A DNA stretch of 64,000 bases. Origin: Candidatus Atribacteria bacterium (GTDB lineage: Bacteria; Atribacterota; Phoenicimicrobiia; Phoenicimicrobiales; Stramentimicrobiaceae). The translations under genes were made by a program, and so were the position numbers. Numbering within the stretch: position 1 is the first letter of the stretch; each line of letters begins with the position of its first letter. Below the pieces are notes generated by a model, which worked only from the letters and a program-made list of their open reading frames with translations, ran no database searches and was not told the DNA's origin. Below are positions 33,849 to 42,263 of this stretch, in pieces. Location of the stretch: positions 1 to 64,000 of the forward strand of contig JAGYIZ010000004.1 in NCBI GenBank assembly GCA_018402425.1, in the 5' to 3' direction.

Positions 33849-34640
33849 ATTTTTCACCTCTTTTGAATTAGTATTTAGTCGTTAGTATTTGATAGTTAGT
33901 CATAATCCATATTACTAACTACATTATATTATAAATATTCATTTATTTACACTTTTTTTAATACGTCTAAGTACTAGCTAAATTGTATTCTTTAAATTAT
34001 ATATTAACATATTACTATATTATTCCAAAGGTTTATTATCAAATATTATATTAATTTGGATTGAAAAGCATTATTATTAAGCCAAAGAATATTGTAGGAG
34101 TAGTTGGATAAGATTGCTCCGTCGCTTTTCATTCTTTATATTATAGAATGATATTTTTAGTTTTTGGCTAAATCTTCTTCGGGAAGTAAAGATAGTTTTT
34201 CACGGTTAAATAAAAAGAATATATCTTTATCTTGGCAAGCAAATAAACTGCATTCTGGATATTCTATGATTAGAAAGACTCTACAGGAAAATATTTGTAA
34301 TGGTAAATTAGATAATGGTCAAAAATCAACTGCAAATTCTCAAAAAAACTTTATTAATTTAATTATTATTATAAAATTTATTCTTATACTTCCCCTCACC
34401 CCACATCCTCCCCCTCAAGGGGAAACAGAAAGGGTTGATTCTCACCTCCAAATTAGATTCTTAACTCGGGGAGGAAATAGTTGTGTCAATCCTTTCCCTC
34501 ATTGGGATTTGTACTTCCCTCTCCCTTCGGAGGGAGAGGGCTAGGGTGAGGGGGATAAAATGAAATAGGAGTATTGTTTATAAAATTATTTTTTAGTTAT
34601 TTGTATAGTACAAGTCGTCAGGTGGTGGCATTTTACTTGC
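33849..34640. other. Repeat-rich spacer upstream of the exported protein
   Basis: It contains TTAGTCGTTAGTATTTGATAG (33879 on, module-C-like), a decayed module B (GTTGGATAAGATTGCTCCGTC, about 34104), a module-A-like TTTTTAGTTTTTGG (34156), and the CCCCTCACCC-bounded element at 34391. I find no supported gene; the frames on the plus strand are repeat-derived. Confidence 0.6.
34391..34556. repeat. CCCCTCACCC-bounded inverted-repeat element (MITE-like)
   Basis: A 166-bp unit starts TCCCCTCACCCCACATCC and ends GGGCTAGGGTGAGGGGGA, so its ends mirror each other. Inside are two further purine/pyrimidine mirrors (CCCCCTCAAGGGG and CCCTCTCCCTTCGGAGGGAG). A partial relative lies at 36797-36868. Similar CCCTCACCC elements are common non-autonomous repeats in many bacteria. 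Confidence 0.7.
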
Positions 34641-34656
34641 AGTAAATTCAAAAAGA

Positions 34657-34684
34657 AAAAGCCCCCGGAAATCCGGGGGCTTTT
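34657..34684 (-). terminator. Strong intrinsic terminator of the SLH porin gene
   Basis: An 8-bp GC-rich stem (GCCCCCGG / CCGGGGGC) with the loop AAAT is followed on the minus strand by CTTTTTCTTT. It lies 30 bp past the porin stop codon, as expected for a highly expressed single gene. Confidence 0.93.
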
Positions 34685-34712
34685 GGTTCTAGTTAATTTG
34701 CGTTAGCAATGA

Positions 34713-36392
34713 TTAGAAGCTGACTTCGATTCCAGCATACACTTTAGTTGTAGTATCAATGATATTCATGTCATCCCAATCATTGATGTCATCATCCCAA
34801 TCGTTCATTTCAACACCAAGTTTCAGGTCGGTGTTTTCAGCTATAGCATACTGTAACTGGGCTTCTGCACTATAAGGAGCAGCACCGTCAGCATCCAGTC
34901 GACCTTCTACAACTAAGACCATTGGGTCATCTTCAAAGTTGTAGAGGAAATTTGCTACTGCAGTGTAATCAGGTACTGCGGCAAATGTGTAGTCGCCATA
35001 GACGTTGAAGACAAATTCGCTTAGTTCATCATCATCACCGAGATACAGATTCAGGTACTGACCTGCTAAGGTAATATCTGTGGTTAATAAGTCATATTCA
35101 GCAGATACATAAGCTTCAGAATCTTCATGGTCTTCATCAATATTGGTGAAGTCTAACTGAAGACCGACATAGTGGTCAACTGGTGCCATAGCGGTATCCA
35201 TTTCATAATTCCAATAAGGATTAGCAGCAATCTGCATTTCATCCTCATCAGCATCGTTCAATGGGAATTCTACGCTAGCGCTTACACCCAGTCTATCCGC
35301 GTCAAATGCAGAATTTGTAGGAACAAATCCAGGCTGTACATACCATGCATCAACAGTGGCATCAACATCATCATCATCACCAAAAGTTGCGGAAAGTTGA
35401 CCGGCAACAGCAAATGATGTTACTGCTAAGTCACTGAATACGCCACCTTCTAAAGCGAGACCAACTTGATCTTCGTCATCTTCGTCAGTTAAATCAAATG
35501 CTACATCCAATCCGCCAACATATCCCATTGCCAACTGATCATAAGACGCAGTAACGCCTGCTGGAATATCATCGTCATCACCAACGTTAAATGCAACGTT
35601 CAAGACATAGAAGTCTTCTACGTCCATAAACATGGTCCAGGTTCCGAGATCTTCGTCGTCGGTATCCCAATTCCATTGTGCCCATACGCCTGGGAATTCT
35701 TCCAGCTCATCAAAATCGTAAACTAAACCAAGTCCGATAGTTGCTGGTGCAATTTCATCAGAAACCCATAAGCTCCAGTCACCTGCGTATTTCAGGTCAT
35801 ATCCGGTAAAGGTCACAGCTGGTACTCCGCTAAGAACGTCAGTTACATCCATGGTTAGTGCTACATTGGTTTCAGGATTAATTTCGGCTGAAAATGTTAT
35901 TTCAGCTTCATCAGTGAGAGTTGCTGTAGCTACAGGCATAATATCCTTACTGTAATCAGCAGTCCAGGTACCTGAAATTGTAACAGGATCAAAGAATCTT
36001 TCATGTTTGTCAACTGTTTCCTGCATAGCAACAATGGCTTCACTATGTTCACCAAGAGTTGCTTCTAAATCAGCTACTCTAACACCTAAATTAGCTAACT
36101 CATCAGCAAATTCTACAGCCAATTTTGAAAGAATTTCTACATCTTCTTGAATTCCGCCATACTGTTCAACATAAGCTAATGCTTTTGCTAAAGCTTCTGC
36201 CATTTCATAGCGGGTTAAAGTTCTTTGACCACCAAAAGTACCATCAGGGTAACCAACGATGACACCTTTTGCAGCAAGTGTCTGCACTGCATCATAAGCC
36301 CAATGGTTTAAAGGAACATCAACAAATGGGTTTGCTAAAGCCGGAATAGCTAAAGCAAATACGAGTACTAATACTAAAACTAGTTTTTTCAT
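34713..36392 (-). CDS. S-layer-homology-domain outer-membrane porin (OmpM/Omp-alpha-like)
   Basis: I start at ATG 36392 (MKKLVLVLVLVFALAIPALA), with AGGAG ahead and a classic signal peptide; the open frame runs 13 codons further up without a start signal. The mature protein (about 539 aa) begins with one SLH domain (FVDVPLNHWAYDAVQTLAAK, YPDGTFGGQRTLTRYEMAEA), then a coiled coil (about 85-125), then a beta-barrel rich in alternating polar/hydrophobic strands and DDDD turns, ending in AGIEVSF with a C-terminal F. In OmpM-type proteins the SLH domain binds modified peptidoglycan and tethers the outer membrane. Single-gene unit with its own strong terminator, so probably abundant. Confidence 0.92.
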   Translation of the reverse strand: MKKLVLVLVLVFALAIPALANPFVDVPLNHWAYDAVQTLAAKGVIVGYPDGTFGGQRTLTRYEMAEALAKALAYVEQYGGIQEDVEILSKLAVEFADELANLGVRVADLEATLGEHSEAIVAMQETVDKHERFFDPVTISGTWTADYSKDIMPVATATLTDEAEITFSAEINPETNVALTMDVTDVLSGVPAVTFTGYDLKYAGDWSLWVSDEIAPATIGLGLVYDFDELEEFPGVWAQWNWDTDDEDLGTWTMFMDVEDFYVLNVAFNVGDDDDIPAGVTASYDQLAMGYVGGLDVAFDLTDEDDEDQVGLALEGGVFSDLAVTSFAVAGQLSATFGDDDDVDATVDAWYVQPGFVPTNSAFDADRLGVSASVEFPLNDADEDEMQIAANPYWNYEMDTAMAPVDHYVGLQLDFTNIDEDHEDSEAYVSAEYDLLTTDITLAGQYLNLYLGDDDELSEFVFNVYGDYTFAAVPDYTAVANFLYNFEDDPMVLVVEGRLDADGAAPYSAEAQLQYAIAENTDLKLGVEMNDWDDDINDWDDMNIIDTTTKVYAGIEVSF

Positions 36393-36933
36393 GTTTTTCT
36401 CCTTGGTATTTTCTTTATATTTCCAGCTCAATTCCCTTTAAACAAAACCTATTAATTGAGTATCCTTCGTTCCCTCAATCATATTTTTGTAGTAAAAAGA
36501 ATTAAGTGGATTTTTGTATCATTTTCTGATAACAAAAGCAGGCACCAAATCTTCTTCACCTCCTTTCTTCCCGCTTAAGTTATACAAATAGAAATGATAC
36601 AAAACTTGTTTTTTTTGTTAGGTTTGGATAAATATAGTTGTAAGCAATATTTTACCAAAGAACATTATATATCATTATAGAACGTTAAAATTGGTAATGT
36701 CAAGCCTTTTGTGGTAAAAAGAGTTTTTTGTTTATGGTTTTTAGTTTTTCGCCCACAAATAGTATCGAGTATGCAGTATCGGGTAATGACTTGTTTCCTC
36801 CCCCTCACTAACCCCTCTCCCTCCAAGGGGAGGGAAGATTAGAATATCCTTCGTAGGGAGAGGGAAGTATTCAAGCAAAGATATATACTCTCAGTACTCA
36901 ACATATACTACATACTGGATACTCGATACTGAA
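36393..36933. other. Spacer: porin promoter region plus repeats
   Basis: The first 300 bp is the porin leader and promoter region. The rest has a module-A-like TTTGTTTATGGTTTTTAG (36727), GTATCGAGTATGCAGTATCG (36761), a partial CCCCTCACTAACCCC element (36797-36868) and TACTACATACTGGATACTCG (about 36907). No gene seen. Confidence 0.6.
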
Positions 36934-38064
36934 TTATTGTATAATCTCTTCTACTTGCATCCTTACTTTAAAAGGTCCGGTAGTCCAGGTATCATTTAAA
37001 GAGATGATTTTTATCTGCATTCCGGTTTCGCATTGCACGATATCACGGACCATTTCAAAAAGATTGACAGCAGAAATTGTACCAACCAAACTGGTCCTGG
37101 GTTCAGGTATAATACCCTCCTGAACAGCCTTGAGGTTGACTTTACGTAATATAGAAAAGAGCGTATCTTCAACTTCTGCGGGATCATTAATAACTGGAAT
37201 TTTTTCAACGAGGACTACTTCGTTTTGTTCAAAGACTAACTTGTTTTCCAGAGTAGAAAAATCGGCAAGCACCACTTCTCCTTTTATAACATTCATGGAT
37301 GCCAATAATCGTACAACCAATTCTAATTCACTCTGTTTAATTTTTTGAACTAAATCATCATATTCTTTCCTGGAAATGATTAGAACCTGTCCACTTTCCT
37401 CATCCTGTTCAGCTCCCATTTCTAAAACTTTTCTGGTAGCCTGATTGAGAAGATTCATTAGTTCCTGTTCTATTTCCTCTTCATTAATTCCACCTTTTAT
37501 AATAGTCATTGCAATTTCTTCACCCTGATCCAGAATAATATCTCCACTTCTTAACCAGCTAATGCCAGAATATAATCCCCTGACTGTTTCCTGAAGTTCA
37601 CTGATTTCTTCCTGCAAGCTATCCCTTTCTTCTGTTAATCTTTCTCTTATTTCCAAGAGAGATTCCAATTGATTGGTTTGTAACTCAATCTGGGTATTTA
37701 GCTGCTGGAATTCTTCTTCTAATTTTTCTAATTCCTCTGTTTTGGCTATTAATTCTTCCTGGGTTTCTGATAACTGTTTGTTGCGCTGTTGAATTTCTCT
37801 GGTTAGTTCATATTGTCTCTCTCTTAATTCATCCAGCCCGAACAATGCAGTCCTAACATCATAAGATAGAATTGAGAGAATTGAAATAGTAATAATGGAA
37901 ATAACTATCCCAGTAATAATTGTAACAAAAACAGCAGTACGATGGGGACGCAAACCGAAAATGCTGATTTTCTTTTTTCCGATGCGAAAACCTGTCAAGT
38001 CTCCAATATATGCTATAATTCCACTAACAAGGATTAATGTAACAATTAAGATAATACTATACAT
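36934..38064 (-). CDS. DUF3084-family membrane protein with coiled coil
   Basis: A 376-aa protein. Two N-terminal membrane helices (1-23 and about 45-68) flank the family loop GDLTGFRIGKKKISIFGLRP, typical of DUF3084 proteins. Residues 75-165 are a long coiled coil (heptads of E, Q and L). The C-terminal 180 aa form a conserved globular part. DUF3084 proteins occur mainly in diderm Firmicutes, Cyanobacteria and related phyla; their role is unknown, though the anchor plus coiled coil suggests an envelope-spanning part. It lies between lptB and the porin on the same strand, separated by repeat DNA. Confidence 0.85.
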   Translation of the reverse strand: MYSIILIVTLILVSGIIAYIGDLTGFRIGKKKISIFGLRPHRTAVFVTIITGIVISIITISILSILSYDVRTALFGLDELRERQYELTREIQQRNKQLSETQEELIAKTEELEKLEEEFQQLNTQIELQTNQLESLLEIRERLTEERDSLQEEISELQETVRGLYSGISWLRSGDIILDQGEEIAMTIIKGGINEEEIEQELMNLLNQATRKVLEMGAEQDEESGQVLIISRKEYDDLVQKIKQSELELVVRLLASMNVIKGEVVLADFSTLENKLVFEQNEVVLVEKIPVINDPAEVEDTLFSILRKVNLKAVQEGIIPEPRTSLVGTISAVNLFEMVRDIVQCETGMQIKIISLNDTWTTGPFKVRMQVEEIIQ

Positions 38065-38067
38065 AAT

Positions 38068-38377
38068 ATTGTCAGGGGAATATTCCCCTGAAACCCCTTT
38101 TAATAAAATCGTATCGAGTCGTGAGTATCGAGTATCGAGTCCAAGAGAAGAAAAACCAGAAAAACATAATAAAATGATTTTCTTATTTTGTTCTTAACGA
38201 ACGACTAAATAAGTATCGAGTCGTGAGTATCGAGTATCGAGTCCCAATACAATACAAATACAAAAAACTAATCCATAATTACTAAACTAATTCAGTAATA
38301 ATAGTTAAGATTTAAGAATAAGATAAATTACCTCACGGTAATTTAGTCAGGGAGACATTCCCCTGAAACCCTTTTTA
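38068..38377. repeat. Direct repeats of GTATCGAGTCGTGAGTATCG type and TCAGGGGAATATTCCCCTGA
   Basis: A 31-bp word beginning GTATCGAGTCGTGAGTATCG occurs at 38111 and again at 38213. The palindrome TCAGGGGAATATTCCCCTGA with AAACCCC (38069 on) recurs in altered form as TCAGGGAGACATTCCCCTGA at 38347. Both pairs lie in the spacer between lptB and the DUF3084 gene, so this spacer has itself duplicated. Confidence 0.85.
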
Positions 38378-38724
38378 AATTAGTTTTTAGTTTTTTTGTT
38401 TATAGTTTTTAGTTAAATATTCCCGGGTATACTTGGATGAGATTGCTTCGTCACTTCGTTCCTCGCAATGACAGAAAAACAGTTCCTCGCAATGACAAAA
38501 AATTTCCTTGCAATGACAGAAAATAAGTTACTCCCGATGACAATCTAGCCCTTGGTCGCGATGACAAGCCAGTCGTTGGTCATCAGTATTTTGTATGTGA
38601 TAATAAGTGTATTTTTGAAATAATATTTTCAGCTTTAGATTATACAATATACGTTATAATACTTTCTTTGTCATTGCGAGCCTTGCCTTAACTTTAGTTA
38701 AGTGGCAGGCGTGGCAATCTCATT
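38378..38724 (+). repeat. Composite intergenic repeat A-B-C-D, copy 3 (expanded)
   Basis: A is TTAGTTTTTAGTTTTTTTG and TTTATAGTTTTTAGTTAAAT (38380-38419). B is CGGGTATACTTGGATGAGAT, TGCTTCGTCACTTCGTTCCTCGCAATGACA (38424-38473), whose tail CGCAATGACA is then repeated three to four times. C is CAGTCGTTGGTCATCAGTAT (38570). D is TCATTGCGAG, the inner palindrome TTGCCTTAACTTTAGTTAAG, then GTGGCAATCTCAT (38672-38724). The order equals copies 1 and 2. Confidence 0.8.
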
Positions 38725-38779
38725 CATGTATTCTTTTTTTCTTTTGCAAAAAACTAATAACTGAAAACTATTAACTTCT

Positions 38780-39502
38780 TTATAGAGTAAAGCGTTCTCC
38801 TAAATAATACTTCCGGCTTATTTCTGAATTAGCAACCTCTGAAGGGTGTCCGGAGGCCAATATTTTACCATCATGCATAATATATGTTCTGTCGGTAATT
38901 TTCATGGTTTCCCGGACATTATGATCGGTAACCAATATACCAAGACCCCTTTCTTTAAGGTATCCAATAATTTCCTGGATATCATAGACAGCAATGGGGT
39001 CTACTCCGGTAAAAGGTTCATCCAGAAGAATAAAAGAGGGCGAACTGGCCAAAGTGCGAGCTATTTCTACCCTTCTTCTCTCCCCGCCAGAAAGCATATA
39101 TCCCTTATATTCTGATAGATGGCTAATTTCTAATTCCTGCAGCATTTTCCGACATCTTTTTTCTCGCTCTTCAGGTTCCACCCCCAAGGCCTCCAAAATC
39201 AATAAAATATTTTCCCTTACAGATAATTTTCGAAATATTGAAGGCTCTTGAGCCAGATATCCCAAACCCATTCTTGATCTCTTGTACATGGGAGCATGGG
39301 TAATATCTTGTCCTTTAAATAAAACATGCCCTTTATCCGGACGTATCAAACCAACAATCATATAAAAAGTAGTTGTCTTACCTGCTCCGTTAGAACCAAG
39401 CAAACCCACTACCTCTCCTTTGTTTATTTCCAGATTAACCTCATCAACGACTTTTCGTTTGTTATAAATCTTAACTAGCTGATCAGTCCAGATTTTATCC
39501 AA
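38780..39502 (-). CDS. lptB: LptB, ATPase of the LPS export ABC transporter
   Basis: A 240-aa cytosolic ABC ATPase. Walker A is GSNGAGKT (36-43), the Q-loop is in YLAQEPSIF (83-90), the signature is LSGGE (137-141), Walker B is FILLDEP (157-163), and the switch histidine is in VTDHNVRE. The stretch EPSIFRKLSVRENI is typical of LptB. It drives lipopolysaccharide extraction together with LptF/G, LptC, LptA and LptD, all present in the window. It follows ompH by 83 bp on the same strand, with a hairpin between them, and stands apart from the other lpt genes. Confidence 0.94.
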   Translation of the reverse strand: MDKIWTDQLVKIYNKRKVVDEVNLEINKGEVVGLLGSNGAGKTTTFYMIVGLIRPDKGHVLFKGQDITHAPMYKRSRMGLGYLAQEPSIFRKLSVRENILLILEALGVEPEEREKRCRKMLQELEISHLSEYKGYMLSGGERRRVEIARTLASSPSFILLDEPFTGVDPIAVYDIQEIIGYLKERGLGILVTDHNVRETMKITDRTYIMHDGKILASGHPSEVANSEISRKYYLGERFTL

Positions 39503-39524
39503 ATAATTCTCTCCAATACATTTT

Positions 39525-39557
39525 TAGGAGCTCAGAGGTAATTTATCTGAACTCCTA
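39525..39557. other. Hairpin between ompH and lptB
   Basis: The arms TAGGAGCTCAGA and TCTGAACTCCTA pair with one bulge around a 9-nt loop. There is no U-tract on either side, so it may be an mRNA-processing or stability hairpin rather than a terminator. Confidence 0.6.
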
Positions 39558-39584
39558 TCTTGAATCTGAATTAGACAATATAAA

Positions 39585-40112
39585 CTAAGGAGCTGTAATC
39601 TTCTCTATCTCGGCAATCACATCCTGGGTAATATTATCTCCACCATAGAGAATAATAGGATATTCAGTCATATCATTTCCTGTAAAGACAGGAACTTCAC
39701 TATTAATAATAACTTCATAATTGCCTTTTTCACCTACAGCTTTTATAGCCTGTACAATATCGGAATTTCTTTCTGCCTGTAAAGACTGTAATTGTGCTAA
39801 CATTTTTTGTTTTACCGGTTCCCATTCCTCATTAAATTTCTCTTCCAATTTCATTAATTCTGTTTCCTCAAGGCCTTTACCTTCCTGATTAAGCTTTTCC
39901 TGTCTCTGTTGTAATTCAGTCCTTAATTCCTGACTTAATTGATTAATTTTTTCGGTATTGGAATGACTGGCAGTTACTTTAGCTAAATTAACCAGTCCAA
40001 TGCTTTGAGCAATGGCACTATTAGTAAATAGGAAACTTAAAAAAACAATAGCAGCTAAAATAGTTACAATTTTGCATAATTTTTTTGTTCTTCTACTTAA
40101 GTTAAAATTCAT
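39585..40112 (-). CDS. ompH: Skp/OmpH-family periplasmic chaperone
   Basis: A 175-aa exported protein with a signal peptide (IVTILAAIVFLSFLFTNSAIAQ) and an AGGAGG ribosome site. The mature part starts with the OmpH-type strand SIGLVNLAKVTASHSNTEKI, then a long helical arm (about 55-125, EKLNQEGKGLEETELMKLEE) and ends with NYEVIINSEVPVFTGND. Skp trimers hold unfolded outer-membrane proteins during periplasmic transit to BamA, whose gene lies just upstream (128 bp) on the same strand. Confidence 0.9.
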   Translation of the reverse strand: MNFNLSRRTKKLCKIVTILAAIVFLSFLFTNSAIAQSIGLVNLAKVTASHSNTEKINQLSQELRTELQQRQEKLNQEGKGLEETELMKLEEKFNEEWEPVKQKMLAQLQSLQAERNSDIVQAIKAVGEKGNYEVIINSEVPVFTGNDMTEYPIILYGGDNITQDVIAEIEKITAP

Positions 40113-40239
40113 ATATTCCTCCTTAGAATTTATATCTACAATTATTTATAGTTAATTGTTGTTTTTTAGCACTTTACAGCACTGCTACAAGTTTTAGAGC
40201 AAGTTATCAATTTCTATTTTCAACTTATTAAATATATGA

Positions 40240-41988
40240 TTAGAAGCTCTGCCCGATGCTGAAATATGTTTGTCCAACCTGGTCTTCTCCAATGCCATAA
40301 TCAATGCTGATTGGTCCTATGGCCGTATCAAATCTAATCCCAACCCCTGTACCAAATTTTAAATCAGCAATTGATATTGACTCGCCAAAACCCCAGGCAT
40401 TTCCCCAATCAGCAAAAACCACACCCTGCAAATTATCTGCTAATGGAAAACGATATTCAACATTAAAGATTAAATTAGAATCACCAGCGAATTCTTTATA
40501 ATCATAACCCCTGACAGTACCTAATCCACCAATCTCATACTTAGCAAATGAAGGCAATTCACGGTCTCCAAAACCACCTACTGCTCTCATTGCCAAGACA
40601 CCATCATTGATAGTGCTAGTTATCCTGGTATCATCTCTTTCATCATCATCATCAAAAATATCAGTAGATAAATAGGTCCTTAGATCCAGGTCATATTTTC
40701 GGTAAGTATAGTCTCCACCTAAAAATCCTCCTGCATTTTGGATTGATGCATTAGCGTACCAACCTTCGGTTGGGTTAAAACGGTCATCACGGGAATCATA
40801 AATTAAGATAGGCCTAAAACTATTCGTTAAACCCTCTTGAATATTTGCAGGCAACTGGCCTGAAATTGATTCATAACTTGCTTCCTCTGTTTTTAATTCC
40901 AAACCTACTTTGAGGTTGTCTTTAAAATTCCGGCCAAAAGATAATTTTCCTCCCAAACGCTCTATTTCATATTCCGAATCAACTCCATTTATTATCTCAT
41001 TTTTTTGTATATATATATCGTATGCTTCAATTCCCAAGAATGTAGGTGTGTTAGCCAGCCATGGTTCATAAAAAGAAATGCTATAAGTTGTTCTGGTACC
41101 AACTTCTAGCTTGGCCTCAATACTTTGACCTCGGCCAAAAAGATTGGCTTCCTTGATACTGGCATAAGCAAAAAGACCTTCACCGGAACTATATCCTCCT
41201 CCACCACCAAGAACACCAGTACTTTTCTCAATCACTTCAATAATCAGCACAATCAAGGCATCCTCGCTTCCGGGCTCTAGTTTCATTGAAACATCTTCGA
41301 AAAATCCCAAATTATATATTTCCTGAAGGGTCTTTTTGACTCTATCAAAATCAAACAATTCTCCCGGTTCGATTTCTATTTCCCTTCTAATAACATTATC
41401 TACAGTTTTTTCATTACCGGAAATTTTTATTTCTTCAATTCTTCCTTCGACAAGCCGAACCAGCAAAACACCAGTCTCTTGATTAAAATTAACTTCTTCC
41501 ATCTGAGCCAGGATTAAACCCTTGTCTTTATATAATTGGGAAATCCTATCCAGGTCATTTTGCAATATTTTTTGAGAAAATATTTGCCCTTTCTTTAATA
41601 CCATAACTTCTTTTATTTCCTGTTGTTCTAATATGGTGCTTCCCTCAATAACTATTTCCTCAATAACGGTATTCTCTTCAACTTCAAAGACCACTCGGTA
41701 ACCGTCTCGAAAAGGTTCCAATTTAACTTGCACATCTTGAAAATAACCTAACTCGAAAATTGCTGCCATATCTGCCTGTACACTATCTTTAGAGAATAAA
41801 TCACCAATATTGGAAGATATCTGAGATACAATCAATGCTGTTTCAATATTTTCATTTCCCCGTACCACGATTGCTGTAATCCTACCGTTGTTTTGGGCTA
41901 AACTGGAACTTGAACATATAAAAAGCAAAAATATTAATTGTACTATCATAAATAATAGAAATTTTTTTCTCATTTTAATATTTTTCAA
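40240..41988 (-). CDS. bamA: BamA, outer-membrane protein assembly factor with three POTRA domains
   Basis: A 582-aa outer-membrane protein. The likely start is TTG 41988, nine bases after AGGAGG; an ATG lies five codons in. After the signal (to about residue 31) come three POTRA domains: RITAIVVRGNENIET (about 35-110), EEIVIEGSTILEQQEIKEV (about 113-185), EEIKISGNEKTVDNVI (about 188-260). The 16-strand barrel follows, with the family motif GGLGTVRGY (VRGF equivalent) and a C-terminal TYFSIGQSF ending in F. Proteobacterial BamA has five POTRAs; three is a shorter form. It is the core of beta-barrel insertion and is grouped with ompH and lptB. Confidence 0.93.
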   Translation of the reverse strand: MKNIKMRKKFLLFMIVQLIFLLFICSSSSLAQNNGRITAIVVRGNENIETALIVSQISSNIGDLFSKDSVQADMAAIFELGYFQDVQVKLEPFRDGYRVVFEVEENTVIEEIVIEGSTILEQQEIKEVMVLKKGQIFSQKILQNDLDRISQLYKDKGLILAQMEEVNFNQETGVLLVRLVEGRIEEIKISGNEKTVDNVIRREIEIEPGELFDFDRVKKTLQEIYNLGFFEDVSMKLEPGSEDALIVLIIEVIEKSTGVLGGGGGYSSGEGLFAYASIKEANLFGRGQSIEAKLEVGTRTTYSISFYEPWLANTPTFLGIEAYDIYIQKNEIINGVDSEYEIERLGGKLSFGRNFKDNLKVGLELKTEEASYESISGQLPANIQEGLTNSFRPILIYDSRDDRFNPTEGWYANASIQNAGGFLGGDYTYRKYDLDLRTYLSTDIFDDDDERDDTRITSTINDGVLAMRAVGGFGDRELPSFAKYEIGGLGTVRGYDYKEFAGDSNLIFNVEYRFPLADNLQGVVFADWGNAWGFGESISIADLKFGTGVGIRFDTAIGPISIDYGIGEDQVGQTYFSIGQSF

Positions 41989-42159
41989 CTTATTTTTCCT
42001 CCTGAATATTGGTTCTCATTTTTTTATTTATAATATGTTTCCAAATAACATAAATATTTCATATATTAACGGTGTATAAATATAGCTAATACTTCTAAAA
42101 TAAAAACAACTCTTATATTATATCATCTTAATATCTAAAGCAAATCTATGCAAGCTCAA
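41989..42159. other. AT-rich spacer upstream of bamA
   Basis: About 170 bp AT-rich DNA between bamA and the terminator behind the RND pump gene; it presumably holds the bamA promoter. Nothing else recognised. Confidence 0.5.
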
Positions 42160-42213
42160 CTATAAAAAAAATAATCCGCAATGATAGGATTCTTTCAATG
42201 CTAATCTATCATT
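42160..42213 (-). terminator. Intrinsic terminator of the efflux operon
   Basis: On the minus strand the arms AATGATAG and CTATCATT pair around an 18-nt loop and are followed by GCGGATTATTTTTTTTATA. It lies 50 bp beyond the stop of the RND pump gene. Confidence 0.75.
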
Positions 42214-42263
42214 CTAGACTATATTATTTAATTTTTATTTTCTCTTCTTTACAGTCATTTCAT

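Noticed and set aside
34164-34544. A 126-codon plus-strand frame
   Set aside because: It runs through the CCCCTCACCC repeat element and repeat-derived DNA, and has no domain or ribosome site.
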